A stretch of DNA of 64,000 bases from JAGLTZ01 sp964637695. GTDB taxonomy: Bacteria; Blakebacterota; Blakebacteria; Blakebacterales; Blakebacteraceae. The position numbers and the translations under genes were made by a program. The notes under the pieces were generated by a model. That model searched no databases. It was given only the letters and a program-made list of their open reading frames with translations, and was not told the origin of the DNA. Location: assembly GCA_964637695.1 (NCBI GenBank), contig CAZWVF010000001.1:1-64000 (forward strand), read 5' to 3'. Shown here piece by piece: positions 42,487 through 50,560 of this stretch (its first letter is position 1; each line of letters opens with the position of its first letter).

Positions 42487-43107
42487 ATGCTCGATCTTTT
42501 CTACGATGGCGGACCGTTCATGTACCCGCTGCTCATCACCCTAATCTTCGGAATGGGAGTGATTTTTGAGCGTTTCTGGGCACTGGCACGGGCAAGCATC
42601 AACACCCGGAAATTCCTGCAGCAGATCAAGATCGCGTTGAGGGAAGAGGGTATTTCTACCGCACAGGAGATCTGTGCGAGCACGCGCGGTCCAGTTGCTT
42701 CGATTTTTCATGCAGGATTGATGCGGGTTGACCGCGGCCTCGAGCACGTCGAGAAGGCCATCGAGAACGCCGGTACGATCGAGATGTCCTTTCTCGAGAG
42801 GGGACTCGTCTGGCTGGCGACCGTCGCGAACATCGCACCGATGCTCGGGTTCCTTGGAACCGTTTCCGGTATGATCGGTGCGTTCGCTTCCATCGCGGCC
42901 GCCGGTGACGTTAACGCTACAATCGTTGCCAGCGGCATCTCCGAAGCGCTGATCACTACCGCCACCGGACTGGCCATCGCCATTCCCGTTCAGGCTGCGC
43001 ACAACTACTTTGTATCGCGGATCGACAGGCTGATCATCGATATGGAGGAGAGCGCCAATGATCTGATCGATTACCTGATCGAAATGGAGATGGAGAAGAC
43101 AGCATAG
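42487..43107 (+). CDS. exbB: ExbB/TolQ/MotA-family proton channel protein
   Basis: A 206-residue inner-membrane protein with three membrane helices (about residues 10-30, 105-125 and 150-172). The conserved MLGFLGTVSGMIGAF and ISEALITTATGLAIAIP blocks form the channel lining. With ExbD it converts proton flow into motion of TonB. AGGAGG lies 9 bases before the ATG. First of a four-gene Ton cluster. Confidence 0.92.
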   Translation: MLDLFYDGGPFMYPLLITLIFGMGVIFERFWALARASINTRKFLQQIKIALREEGISTAQEICASTRGPVASIFHAGLMRVDRGLEHVEKAIENAGTIEMSFLERGLVWLATVANIAPMLGFLGTVSGMIGAFASIAAAGDVNATIVASGISEALITTATGLAIAIPVQAAHNYFVSRIDRLIIDMEESANDLIDYLIEMEMEKTA

Positions 43108-43131
43108 TGACAGGACACTAGGGAGCTAAAG

Positions 43132-43542
43132 ATGGCAGCAAAGAGAAAGAAGGAAAAAAGGGCGGAGCCGGAGATCCCGACTGCCTCCATGGCTGATATC
43201 GCCTTTCTACTTATCATCTTCTTCCTGGTGACCACCTCCTTCAACCAGGAGATGGGTATTACTCTGACCCTGCCTCCCATCTCAGAAGCCGAGGAAGTAC
43301 AGGTCAGGTCGAAGAACATTCTGAACATCTGGGTAAATGCCGCCGGAGAGGTGCTGCTGGCAGAAGAGATCGTATCTATCCAGCAGATAGAACCGGAGGT
43401 AAGGCGGCGCGTTCAGGAGAATCCTCTGCTGATCATATCCCTCAAGACCGACAGGGATACAGATTACGATACATTTGTTCAGGTTCTCGACAAGGTAATG
43501 AAGGCGGAAGCCAAGAAGATTTCACTCGCTGAACCAGATTGA
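43132..43542 (+). CDS. exbD: ExbD/TolR-family protein 1
   Basis: A 136-residue protein: a Lys-rich cytoplasmic N-terminus, one membrane helix with the essential proton-carrying Asp (SMADIAFLLIIFFLVTTSF, residues ~19-37), and a periplasmic domain. Partner of ExbB. It lies 24 bases after exbB and 6 bases before a second exbD, which differs in its periplasmic part. Confidence 0.92.
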   Translation: MAAKRKKEKRAEPEIPTASMADIAFLLIIFFLVTTSFNQEMGITLTLPPISEAEEVQVRSKNILNIWVNAAGEVLLAEEIVSIQQIEPEVRRRVQENPLLIISLKTDRDTDYDTFVQVLDKVMKAEAKKISLAEPD

Positions 43543-43548
43543 TAAGAT

Positions 43549-43959
43549 ATGCCCAAAATCGAAAAACAACAGAAAGCCGACGTGGCGATCCCGACGGGAT
43601 CGATGGGTGACATCGTATTCCTGCTGTTGATCTTTTTCATGGTCACTACTGTTTTCGTCGTCTACAGGGGGATCATGGTGGAGCGCCCTCGTGCTGAAAT
43701 GACAAAGCGTCTGGAGATGAAGCGCGGTCTGGCATACATGTGGATCTCGGCCGATGGCCGGATCAACATTGATGATCACGACGTCTCCGTGAATATGATC
43801 GCACAGTTCATCTATCCAAAGAGACTGGCGGAACCGAAACTGATGGTTTCGATCATCGCCGACGTCCGTGCACCGTATGGAACCGTAGCGGACGCGATGC
43901 GTCAATTAAGAGAGGCTGACGCACTGCTTGTGAATTTTGCCACACTTCACACCCGATAG
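43549..43959 (+). CDS. exbD: ExbD/TolR-family protein 2
   Basis: A 136-residue ExbD paralogue with the same helix motif (SMGDIVFLLLIFFMVTTVF, Asp at residue ~20) and a periplasmic domain distinct from its neighbour. Tandem unequal exbD genes are common in Bacteroidota-type Ton clusters, where the two may form a heterodimer inside the ExbB pentamer. Confidence 0.92.
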   Translation: MPKIEKQQKADVAIPTGSMGDIVFLLLIFFMVTTVFVVYRGIMVERPRAEMTKRLEMKRGLAYMWISADGRINIDDHDVSVNMIAQFIYPKRLAEPKLMVSIIADVRAPYGTVADAMRQLREADALLVNFATLHTR

Positions 43960-43981
43960 TTTGTTCTGGAGGTGAACTCTC

Positions 43982-44644
43982 ATGGCTACCGGATGGCGTA
44001 ATCCAAGTCACGACCTCAAGGAGAAGTCGAAGACCGTACTGGAACAGTCGCTGACACTCAGCGTTGCCCTGGTAACAATGGTCTTCCTGACCTATCAGAC
44101 CTTCGAGGTCCGTGCATACGAGGGATCGGGAGAGACCCAGATCGTGAATATCGAGGAGATCCCCGAGACCGAGCAGATGAAGAAGCCGCCGCCACCGCAG
44201 CGGCCCCAGATCCCGGTAGCGACCGAGTCGGAGGACATCCCGGAAGACGTGACCATCATGGACACAGAGGTCGACCTCAACGCGCCGCCGCCGCCGCCAC
44301 CGCCACCTCCGGGAGCTTCCCGCAGTAATGAATCACCGGTATTCTTTGCATGGGAGGAAGCACCAGAACTGCGGAGGATCGTCAAGCCTGATTATCCTGA
44401 GATCGCCCGGAAAGCCGGTGTGGAAGGCAAAGTCATCATGAAAATCATCGTGGATGAGCTGGGCAACGTCATCCAGGCCGAAATAATGATCGAAGAACCC
44501 CCCGGTATCTTCGGAAAGGCTGCAATTGACGCAGTAATGCAGTACAAGTTCAAGCCTGCCAGGCAGAGGGATAAGGCGATCAAGGTACAGATGGGTCACA
44601 CTATCATCTTCACACTGCAGGACACCAGACCGCCGCCCGGCTGA
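43982..44644 (+). CDS. tonB: TonB-family energy transducer
   Basis: A 220-residue protein with a single N-terminal membrane helix (residues ~20-40), a Pro-rich periplasmic spacer including a run of nine prolines near residue 107, and a C-terminal TonB domain (residues ~135-215: VKPDYPEIARKAGVEGKVIM ... FKPARQRDKAIKVQM) that contacts outer-membrane receptors. The spacer is short. No TonB-dependent receptor is encoded in the window, so the targets lie elsewhere. An intrinsic terminator follows. Confidence 0.92.
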   Translation: MATGWRNPSHDLKEKSKTVLEQSLTLSVALVTMVFLTYQTFEVRAYEGSGETQIVNIEEIPETEQMKKPPPPQRPQIPVATESEDIPEDVTIMDTEVDLNAPPPPPPPPPGASRSNESPVFFAWEEAPELRRIVKPDYPEIARKAGVEGKVIMKIIVDELGNVIQAEIMIEEPPGIFGKAAIDAVMQYKFKPARQRDKAIKVQMGHTIIFTLQDTRPPPG

Positions 44645-44677
44645 TACAGATAGAGAAATAGCAGGACTTTGGATAAT

Positions 44678-44714
44678 GGGGTGCCGGGGCTGTTTGGCCT
44701 GGCGCCCCCTTTTT
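44678..44714 (+). terminator. Intrinsic terminator of the exbB-tonB operon
   Basis: GGGGTGCCGGGGC pairs with GCCTGGCGCCCC across a TGTTTG loop, followed by five Ts (44710-44714). It lies 33 bases after the tonB stop and is the clearest rho-independent terminator in the window. Confidence 0.85.
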
Positions 44715-44739
44715 CGTATGTTGAACATTGCAGAACACG

Positions 44740-44770
44740 TTGAACAATGGTCGGCGACTATTCGTATAGT
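44740..44770 (+). promoter_or_regulatory. Possible promoter for the Yip1 gene
   Basis: TTGAAC (44740-44745) and TATAGT (44765-44770) with a 19-base spacer, 35 bases before the ATG and just after the terminator. The -35 overlaps the second of two TTGAACAxTG direct repeats (44721-44730, 44740-44749), a possible operator. The spacer is longer than ideal. Confidence 0.3.
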
Positions 44771-44805
44771 AGGACAACAGGTCTCAAAACAACGGATACT
44801 TACTC

Positions 44806-45582
44806 ATGACAGAACAGGAAGAGACCGGATCGATTGAATCCCCCGTGCCCGAAGAATCTGGAGCCGGAATCGCAGAATCGGTCAGTTTCGTTCAGCAGGT
44901 TATCCTCGTTTTCACGGATCCTGCGAGCGTGTTTGAAAAGCTGGTGGCACATCCCAGGTGGATCGGGGCATTTCTGCTTGTGATGGTTGTTTCGATAGCC
45001 GGAACGCAGGCCTCCTATCCATTGATGATGGATATGCAGAGGAAGATGGCTGAGCGGAACATCGAGAACCGGCAGCTCACTCCTGAGCAGGAAGAGATGG
45101 CTTTGCAGCGGTTCTCACGGGCCGCAACGCCTGCGACACGCATCGTAACGGTGGTCTTCCAGGCATTAGGTCAGCTGATCTGGCTCGTTATAATGGCCGG
45201 CATCCTGATGTTCGGCGGGAATATCCTCCTGGGTGGAGAGTCGACCTTCAAGACTGTGATGGCGATTGCGGCGTACTCGTGGCTTGTGCTGATCCCCAAG
45301 GTTCTGCTCACCGTGCCGTTGATGCTCGCCAAGGGGAGTGCGGCCGTCTCCACCAGCCTTCAGATACTGATACCCTCAGACCGGTGGATGACACCACTGG
45401 GCGCAGCCCTGGGTGCAGTTGACCTTTTCTCAATCTGGATGATCGCTCTCGTTATAACGGGCATCTCGATCGCCTACAGGTTCAGCCGGGCCAGAGCTGC
45501 AATACTGGTGATCAGCCTCTACCTGCTGATGGTGCTCGTCGGTATCGGGCTGATGGCCGTTTTCGGCAGCATGATGGTATAA
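44806..45582 (+). CDS. Yip1-family membrane protein
   Basis: A 258-residue integral membrane protein: a ~30-residue acidic N-terminus, the family-type segment VFEKLVAHPRWIGAFLLVMV near residue 45, and about five membrane helices. Yip1-domain proteins are widespread in bacteria with no settled role. It has its own likely promoter after the tonB terminator and is followed directly by a palindromic repeat. Confidence 0.75.
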   Translation: MTEQEETGSIESPVPEESGAGIAESVSFVQQVILVFTDPASVFEKLVAHPRWIGAFLLVMVVSIAGTQASYPLMMDMQRKMAERNIENRQLTPEQEEMALQRFSRAATPATRIVTVVFQALGQLIWLVIMAGILMFGGNILLGGESTFKTVMAIAAYSWLVLIPKVLLTVPLMLAKGSAAVSTSLQILIPSDRWMTPLGAALGAVDLFSIWMIALVITGISIAYRFSRARAAILVISLYLLMVLVGIGLMAVFGSMMV

Positions 45583-45590
45583 GCACATAT

Positions 45591-45767
45591 GAGCCTGTCC
45601 GAGAAACACTCCGGCTGCGGCCTACGCTGGCATCCAGCTGGCGGCGTTGGTCTTCGCAGAATATCCTCGACGTAGCGCAGTGGCTACGTCTCCGGGTATT
45701 CCGCTCGACCGCCTTGCCATCCGGCGCCGGCGTAATCCTCGCTATCGTTGGTTTCTCGGACAGGCTC
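45591..45767 (+). repeat. 177-nt dispersed palindromic element, copy B
   Basis: Begins GAGCCTGTCCGAGAAAC and ends with the exact reverse complement GTTTCTCGGACAGGCTC, a 17-bp perfect terminal pair. The order of nested arms and the central GACGTAGC...GCTACGTC hairpin match copy A at 41174. Where the terminal arms differ between copies (CTGCCGG versus CTGTCCG) both sides changed together, keeping the pairing. It starts 9 bases after the Yip1 stop and ends 43 bases before the tolC-like start. Confidence 0.8.
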
Positions 45768-45809
45768 ATACTGCAGAAAGAGGAAAATAAAATCTTCAGG
45801 AGCAACAAA

Positions 45810-47147
45810 ATGGCACAATACAGGTACCGGTTTCCGCTCGCTCTTCTAACGGTGATCGTTCTGGTCGCCGGTTCAGAACCTGTGTCCGCCCAGCAGCCCC
45901 TCAACCTCGATTCGTGCATTGTGGAGGCGCTGGCACATAATCCGCAGATCGGCAGGGCCCGGCAGCAGGTGAAACTGAGCGAACTGCAGAGGCGTCAGGC
46001 CTCCAGTGCACTTCTGCCGTCGCTTTCCCTCACCGGCGCCTTCTCCAGGTATACCAGCGTATCGCCCCAGAGGCTCCTCAATCCAGCGACGAACCAGATC
46101 GTGGAGGGAAGCTCGACCGCCCTGACCACGATGACATACTATTCGGGCCTCAATCTCTCACAGTCCCTTTACAACAGGTCGACAACGGCTCTTTACACCC
46201 AGGCGAGGGCAGGGGAGCAGACCGCCATTGCAGAGGCCGAAATGCAGAGCCAGCTGGTGGTGCTGCAGGTCTACCAGGCCTACTACTTCCTGCTGCGCGC
46301 CCAGCGGAACCTGGAAGTGGCCGAGACGGACACAGGCTACAACACAGAACTGCTGCGGCAGGTGAAGACGATGTTCGAGATGGGCAACAGGGCGAAGGTG
46401 GATGTCCTACGTCAGGAAAGTGCCCTGGCACAGTCGCAGCAGCGCCTGATCTCGGCAGGGAACAGCGTCAAGAAGGCCAGGGCCGAGCTGAATTTCCAGA
46501 TGGGTGCGGATCCGACGCGTCCCCTGGAGATAGTTGACGACCTGGAGCTGGTACCGCAGGAGGTTTCATTCGAAGCCTCTCTCGAGCAGGCAATGGTGTC
46601 GCACCCCGTTATCCGGCAGGCGTCGCTGAGGATCACGGCAGCCGAAGCCGGAGTCAATGCGGTCGCCGCCTCCCGCTACCCTTCCATGAATCTTTCGGGG
46701 AACTATTCGTGGCGGGGAGACTCATATCTCGACATTACCGACGCCTTCTCCAGCGACTACACATGGAGTGTCGGTGTCGGATTGTATCTGAACATTTTCG
46801 ACGGTATGCGCACCGGGCTCAACCTGCAGAAAGCGCAGGTAAACCTTGCGGGAGCCGAGAGGGACAGGTTCGATGCCGAACGGAATGTCATACGTGATGT
46901 TCACGGTGCGGTTCTGGATCTGCAGGAGGCCGAGCAGGTCCTTAAGACCGCCCGGCGAGCCGTAGATCTGGCCAATGAGGCTCTTCGGCTGGCCGAGGAA
47001 ATGTTCCGGATCGGTTCGATGACACTGCTGGAAGTTAATGCCAGCCAGTTCGACCTGATAAATGCGCAGTATCAGGAGGTGCAGGCTCTGTTTAACTTGA
47101 AGATAGCCCGGGCCAGTCTCGATTATTCGATGGGCCTCCTTCGTTGA
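45810..47147 (+). CDS. TolC-family outer-membrane efflux protein (paralogue 3)
   Basis: A 445-residue TolC-like channel subunit with a signal peptide ending near VSAQQ (residue ~28) and two coiled-coil halves; the second carries MFRIGSMTLLEVNASQFDLI. It is shorter than the two RND-associated TolC proteins. ATG 45810 has CAGGAG 7 bases before it; the frame extends upstream into the palindromic repeat but that part is not coding. It opens an ABC-type export operon. Confidence 0.9.
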   Translation: MAQYRYRFPLALLTVIVLVAGSEPVSAQQPLNLDSCIVEALAHNPQIGRARQQVKLSELQRRQASSALLPSLSLTGAFSRYTSVSPQRLLNPATNQIVEGSSTALTTMTYYSGLNLSQSLYNRSTTALYTQARAGEQTAIAEAEMQSQLVVLQVYQAYYFLLRAQRNLEVAETDTGYNTELLRQVKTMFEMGNRAKVDVLRQESALAQSQQRLISAGNSVKKARAELNFQMGADPTRPLEIVDDLELVPQEVSFEASLEQAMVSHPVIRQASLRITAAEAGVNAVAASRYPSMNLSGNYSWRGDSYLDITDAFSSDYTWSVGVGLYLNIFDGMRTGLNLQKAQVNLAGAERDRFDAERNVIRDVHGAVLDLQEAEQVLKTARRAVDLANEALRLAEEMFRIGSMTLLEVNASQFDLINAQYQEVQALFNLKIARASLDYSMGLLR

Positions 47148-47253
47148 GCGCACTGCTCCGTAATTACGGTGATGTATCGAGAGCGCCGGAGCGTACGGCC
47201 GGCAGAGTGTAATATGGCTCCTGCTGCAGGGCAGGAAGGATCAGAGTGAAGAC

Positions 47254-48519
47254 GTGAAAAAACGACTTTTCATAATCGGTGGAATCATAATTGTTCTGCT
47301 CATGATAGTGGGAAATCTGCTCAATACGGGTGGCGGTGGTGTGGATGTGATGGCAGAGGATGTAGGCAGGGGAACCGTTGTAAGCAGGGTGTCGGCCGCC
47401 GGACGGATATATCCGGTCATTGAGGTGAAGATAAACAGCCAGGTCAGCGCCCGCATTGAAAGGCTGGCCGTAAGAGAGGGGCAGCAGGTCGAGCGGGGAG
47501 ATATTCTGGTGGTTCTCGACAGGACCCTCTACCAGGCAAGGCTGGAGGGGGCTGAAGCCTTTCTGAACAGTCAGAAAGCAAACGCGGAAGCCGCACTTGC
47601 CACCCTGCGCCAGGCCGAATATCTGCTGAACGAGCAGAAGGCACTGGCCGAACAGAACCTCACATCAGAGAAGCTGCTGCGTGACGCTCAGAACGGTTAC
47701 GACGCGGCGAAAGCCCGATACAACGCCTCGCTGGCCCAGGTCTCCTCCGCCCAGGCCACCCTTGAACAGGCGCAGGAAGACCTTTCCCGTACGACCATCA
47801 GGGCCCCGATGTCCGGCACCATAACCGCACTGGGTGTAGAAGAGGGGGAGATGGTGCTGGGCACCCAGATGACGATGGGTACCCAGATCATGGCCGTTTC
47901 CGATCTGAGCCGTATGGAAGTGGAAGTTGATGTGGATGAAACCGATGTGGTTGCTGTAGCGGTAAATCAGGATGCAGAGGTTGACGTGGATGCGCTTCCA
48001 GACACGATACTGGCCGGCAGGGTTACCGAAATCGCCAATTCTGGCACAACACTCGGTGCCGGCACGCAGATGGAGGTGACCAACTTCGCGGTAAAAGTGG
48101 AACTGATCGACTCCGATCCCCGCCTGCGGCCGGGAATGTCCGCCACGGTCGACGTCACAACGGAGACCAGAAACGACGTCCTCAAAATCCCGATTCAGGC
48201 GCTGACGGCCCGACGGTATAAGGACCTGGTGGTGTCTAACGAGCAGGAGGGGGAGGGAAGTGGACAGCAGGAACGCTCAGATGAGGAGGACGAATACGTA
48301 GAAGTCGTATTCGTCATACTGGAGGATAACACGGTTGAACTGAGGCGGGTGGAGTCCGGGATATCCGGAACCACCTATATCGAGATTCTCTCGGGCCTCG
48401 ATGAGGACGAGAAAGTGGTGACCGGTCCCTTCCGTCTTCTGAGCAGAACGCTGAAGGATGGGGAGAGGGTAAAGGTTGTAGAAACATTGCTGGGTGAGGA
48501 GAATACGGGCAGAGAGTAG
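47254..48519 (+). CDS. MacA-like periplasmic adaptor protein
   Basis: A 421-residue HlyD/MacA-type adaptor with an N-terminal membrane anchor (residues ~5-22), a split lipoyl domain (VKINSQVSARIERLAVREGQ; RTTIRAPMSGTITALGVEEG), an intervening Ala/Gln-rich helical hairpin (~105-175), a beta-barrel and a membrane-proximal domain. A Glu/Ser/Gln-rich insertion near residue 330 is atypical. It would connect the downstream MacB-like permeases to the TolC encoded upstream. Starts with GTG 47254. Confidence 0.88.
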   Translation: MKKRLFIIGGIIIVLLMIVGNLLNTGGGGVDVMAEDVGRGTVVSRVSAAGRIYPVIEVKINSQVSARIERLAVREGQQVERGDILVVLDRTLYQARLEGAEAFLNSQKANAEAALATLRQAEYLLNEQKALAEQNLTSEKLLRDAQNGYDAAKARYNASLAQVSSAQATLEQAQEDLSRTTIRAPMSGTITALGVEEGEMVLGTQMTMGTQIMAVSDLSRMEVEVDVDETDVVAVAVNQDAEVDVDALPDTILAGRVTEIANSGTTLGAGTQMEVTNFAVKVELIDSDPRLRPGMSATVDVTTETRNDVLKIPIQALTARRYKDLVVSNEQEGEGSGQQERSDEEDEYVEVVFVILEDNTVELRRVESGISGTTYIEILSGLDEDEKVVTGPFRLLSRTLKDGERVKVVETLLGEENTGRE

Positions 48520-48542
48520 TCGGCCTGAAGACCGGAGACGAT

Positions 48543-49289
48543 ATGATACGGCAGGGAGAACAGGCAGAAATGGCAACACCGATAATTCAACTGCAGGGGA
48601 TCACCAAAGAATATAAAATGGGCACGCAGATCGTGCGTGCTCTTCGCGGTGTGGATCTGGATATATACAAGAATGAATACCTGGCGATCATGGGACCATC
48701 GGGATCGGGTAAATCTACCCTGATGAATCTTATCGGCTGTCTCGATACGCCGACGGCCGGAACATACCATTTCGAAGGCGAGAAGGTCGAATCCATGACC
48801 GACGACGAGCTGGCAGAGATCCGCAACCAGAAGATCGGTTTCGTCTTCCAGACCTTCAACCTTCTGTCACGGGCTGACGCTCTTCACAATGTGGAACTGC
48901 CTCTGATCTACAGCGGTACGCCGGCAGGTGAACGGCGCAGGCGGGCCCTGCAAACCCTGGAAGACGTGGGCCTGGGTGACCGGGTCGATCACCGGCCGAA
49001 CGAGCTTTCGGGCGGTCAGCGCCAGCGCGTGGCTATCGCGAGGGCGCTGATAAACAATCCATCAATCATCCTTGCCGACGAACCTACCGGTAACCTTGAC
49101 ACGACAACCGGCGAAGAGATCATGTCCGTACTCGAAGGGTTGTATGAAAAGGGCAATTCGATCATCCTGGTTACCCACGAAGAGTATATTGCCGAGCATG
49201 CGACGCGGATCGTCAGGATTCTCGACGGCCTGATCGGATCGGATGAACATGTAACGAGGCGCCGGAAGTCGAATTCGGTTCCGGCATAA
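48543..49289 (+). CDS. ABC transporter ATP-binding protein (MacB/LolD type)
   Basis: A 248-residue ATPase with Walker A GPSGSGKST (residues ~48-56), Q-loop FVFQTFNLL, signature LSGGQRQRVAIARAL, Walker B SIILADEPT and the switch His in LVTHEE. The LolD/MacB subgroup is indicated by the RALRGVDLDIYKNEYLAIMG opening and pairing with FtsX-type permeases. GGAG lies ~6 bases before ATG 48543; ATG 48570 is an alternative giving a nine-residue shorter protein. Confidence 0.93.
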   Translation: MIRQGEQAEMATPIIQLQGITKEYKMGTQIVRALRGVDLDIYKNEYLAIMGPSGSGKSTLMNLIGCLDTPTAGTYHFEGEKVESMTDDELAEIRNQKIGFVFQTFNLLSRADALHNVELPLIYSGTPAGERRRRALQTLEDVGLGDRVDHRPNELSGGQRQRVAIARALINNPSIILADEPTGNLDTTTGEEIMSVLEGLYEKGNSIILVTHEEYIAEHATRIVRILDGLIGSDEHVTRRRKSNSVPA

Positions 49290-49315
49290 CTGCTGACGAG
49301 ACGGCGGCCATGTAG

Positions 49316-50551
49316 ATGAATACTCTCAGATTCCTGGTTGAACTTCGTGAGAGTATCCTGGCCGCATTCCGCGCGCTGCGGGCGAATCTGCTCAGGTCGG
49401 TTCTCACAACGCTCGGTATAGTAGTCGGGGTTACAGCTGTGATCTCGATAATCAGCCTCATTCAGGGGCTCGACAGAACCTTCCGTGCCGAAGTGGCCAG
49501 CCTGGGGACCAATGTCGTCTACGTGAACAAGTACTCGTGGATCAACATGGGGGATTTCTGGAAGTACAGGAACAGGAAGAACATCACCCTCAAACAGGCG
49601 GCCGCACTCGTCGAACAGGTCACCCTGCCGGTTGCTGCTTCCAATTCTGTGAGCACCTCTTCCAATGTGAGATGGCAGGGGCGGACCGCCGGCGGCGTTT
49701 CGATCGAGGGACACACTCCCGACGGCAGGATAGTGCACGGGCTCGACCCCGAAAGAGGCAGGTTCTTTACAGATGTGGAAGCGAACGAACGCCGCCAGGT
49801 AGCCGTGCTGGGACACGGTCTCTGGTCGGACCTCTTTGAAGAACGTGATGCTCTCGGAGAGAGGGTGCGAATTGGTGGTCACGCCTTCACCGTAATAGGG
49901 ATAATGCCCGAACAGGGCAGCATCCTCGGAATGAGCCAGGATAACCGGGTTATAGTACCACTCGAAACTGTGCTCAAGCTCTTTGGAACGCGCCGTTCCA
50001 TCGGTATCGCCCTGCTGGCACCCAACGCCGAATCGATCCCCCTGATAGAGGAAGAGGCACAGGGTATCATGCGGCGTATCCGCCAGATCCCGCCCGGCGA
50101 GGAGGACGATTTCGAATTCAACCGCCAGCAGATGCTTGTCGATCTCTTCCGCAGTCTGACGGCGGGTCTCTTTGCTGTGATGGTGGGCGTGGCTTCACTC
50201 TCGCTGCTGGTGGGTGGAATCGGGATCATGAACATCATGCTGGTGTCGGTTACGGAGCGCACAAGGGAGATCGGCGTGCGCAAGAGCGTGGGGGCAAAGC
50301 GTCGCGACATCATGTGGCAGTTCCTGGTCGAATCGATCGTTGTGAGCGGAGTGGGCGGTGTGATCGGGATGATTGCCGGCATCGGGATAGCCTTCGTTAT
50401 CGCCGCGGCGACACCCCTTCCTGCAGCTGCCCCCATCTGGGCGATCCTGCTCGGCCTCTCATTCAGTACATCAGTAGGGCTCTTCTTCGGAATCTACCCG
50501 GCGGCCAAGGCGGCAGGACTCGATCCGATCGTAGCCCTCAGGTATGAATAG
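49316..50551 (+). CDS. MacB-like ABC permease 1
   Basis: A 411-residue FtsX/MacB-fold permease: one N-terminal membrane helix (residues ~20-42), a large periplasmic domain (~45-280) and three C-terminal helices. Family motifs GIGIMNIMLVSVTERTREIG and VRKSVGAKRRDIMWQFLVE sit in the cytoplasmic loop that contacts the ATPase. The ATPase is a separate gene, unlike fused E. coli MacB. Confidence 0.9.
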   Translation: MNTLRFLVELRESILAAFRALRANLLRSVLTTLGIVVGVTAVISIISLIQGLDRTFRAEVASLGTNVVYVNKYSWINMGDFWKYRNRKNITLKQAAALVEQVTLPVAASNSVSTSSNVRWQGRTAGGVSIEGHTPDGRIVHGLDPERGRFFTDVEANERRQVAVLGHGLWSDLFEERDALGERVRIGGHAFTVIGIMPEQGSILGMSQDNRVIVPLETVLKLFGTRRSIGIALLAPNAESIPLIEEEAQGIMRRIRQIPPGEEDDFEFNRQQMLVDLFRSLTAGLFAVMVGVASLSLLVGGIGIMNIMLVSVTERTREIGVRKSVGAKRRDIMWQFLVESIVVSGVGGVIGMIAGIGIAFVIAAATPLPAAAPIWAILLGLSFSTSVGLFFGIYPAAKAAGLDPIVALRYE

Positions 50552-50560
50552 GGTAGGCAC

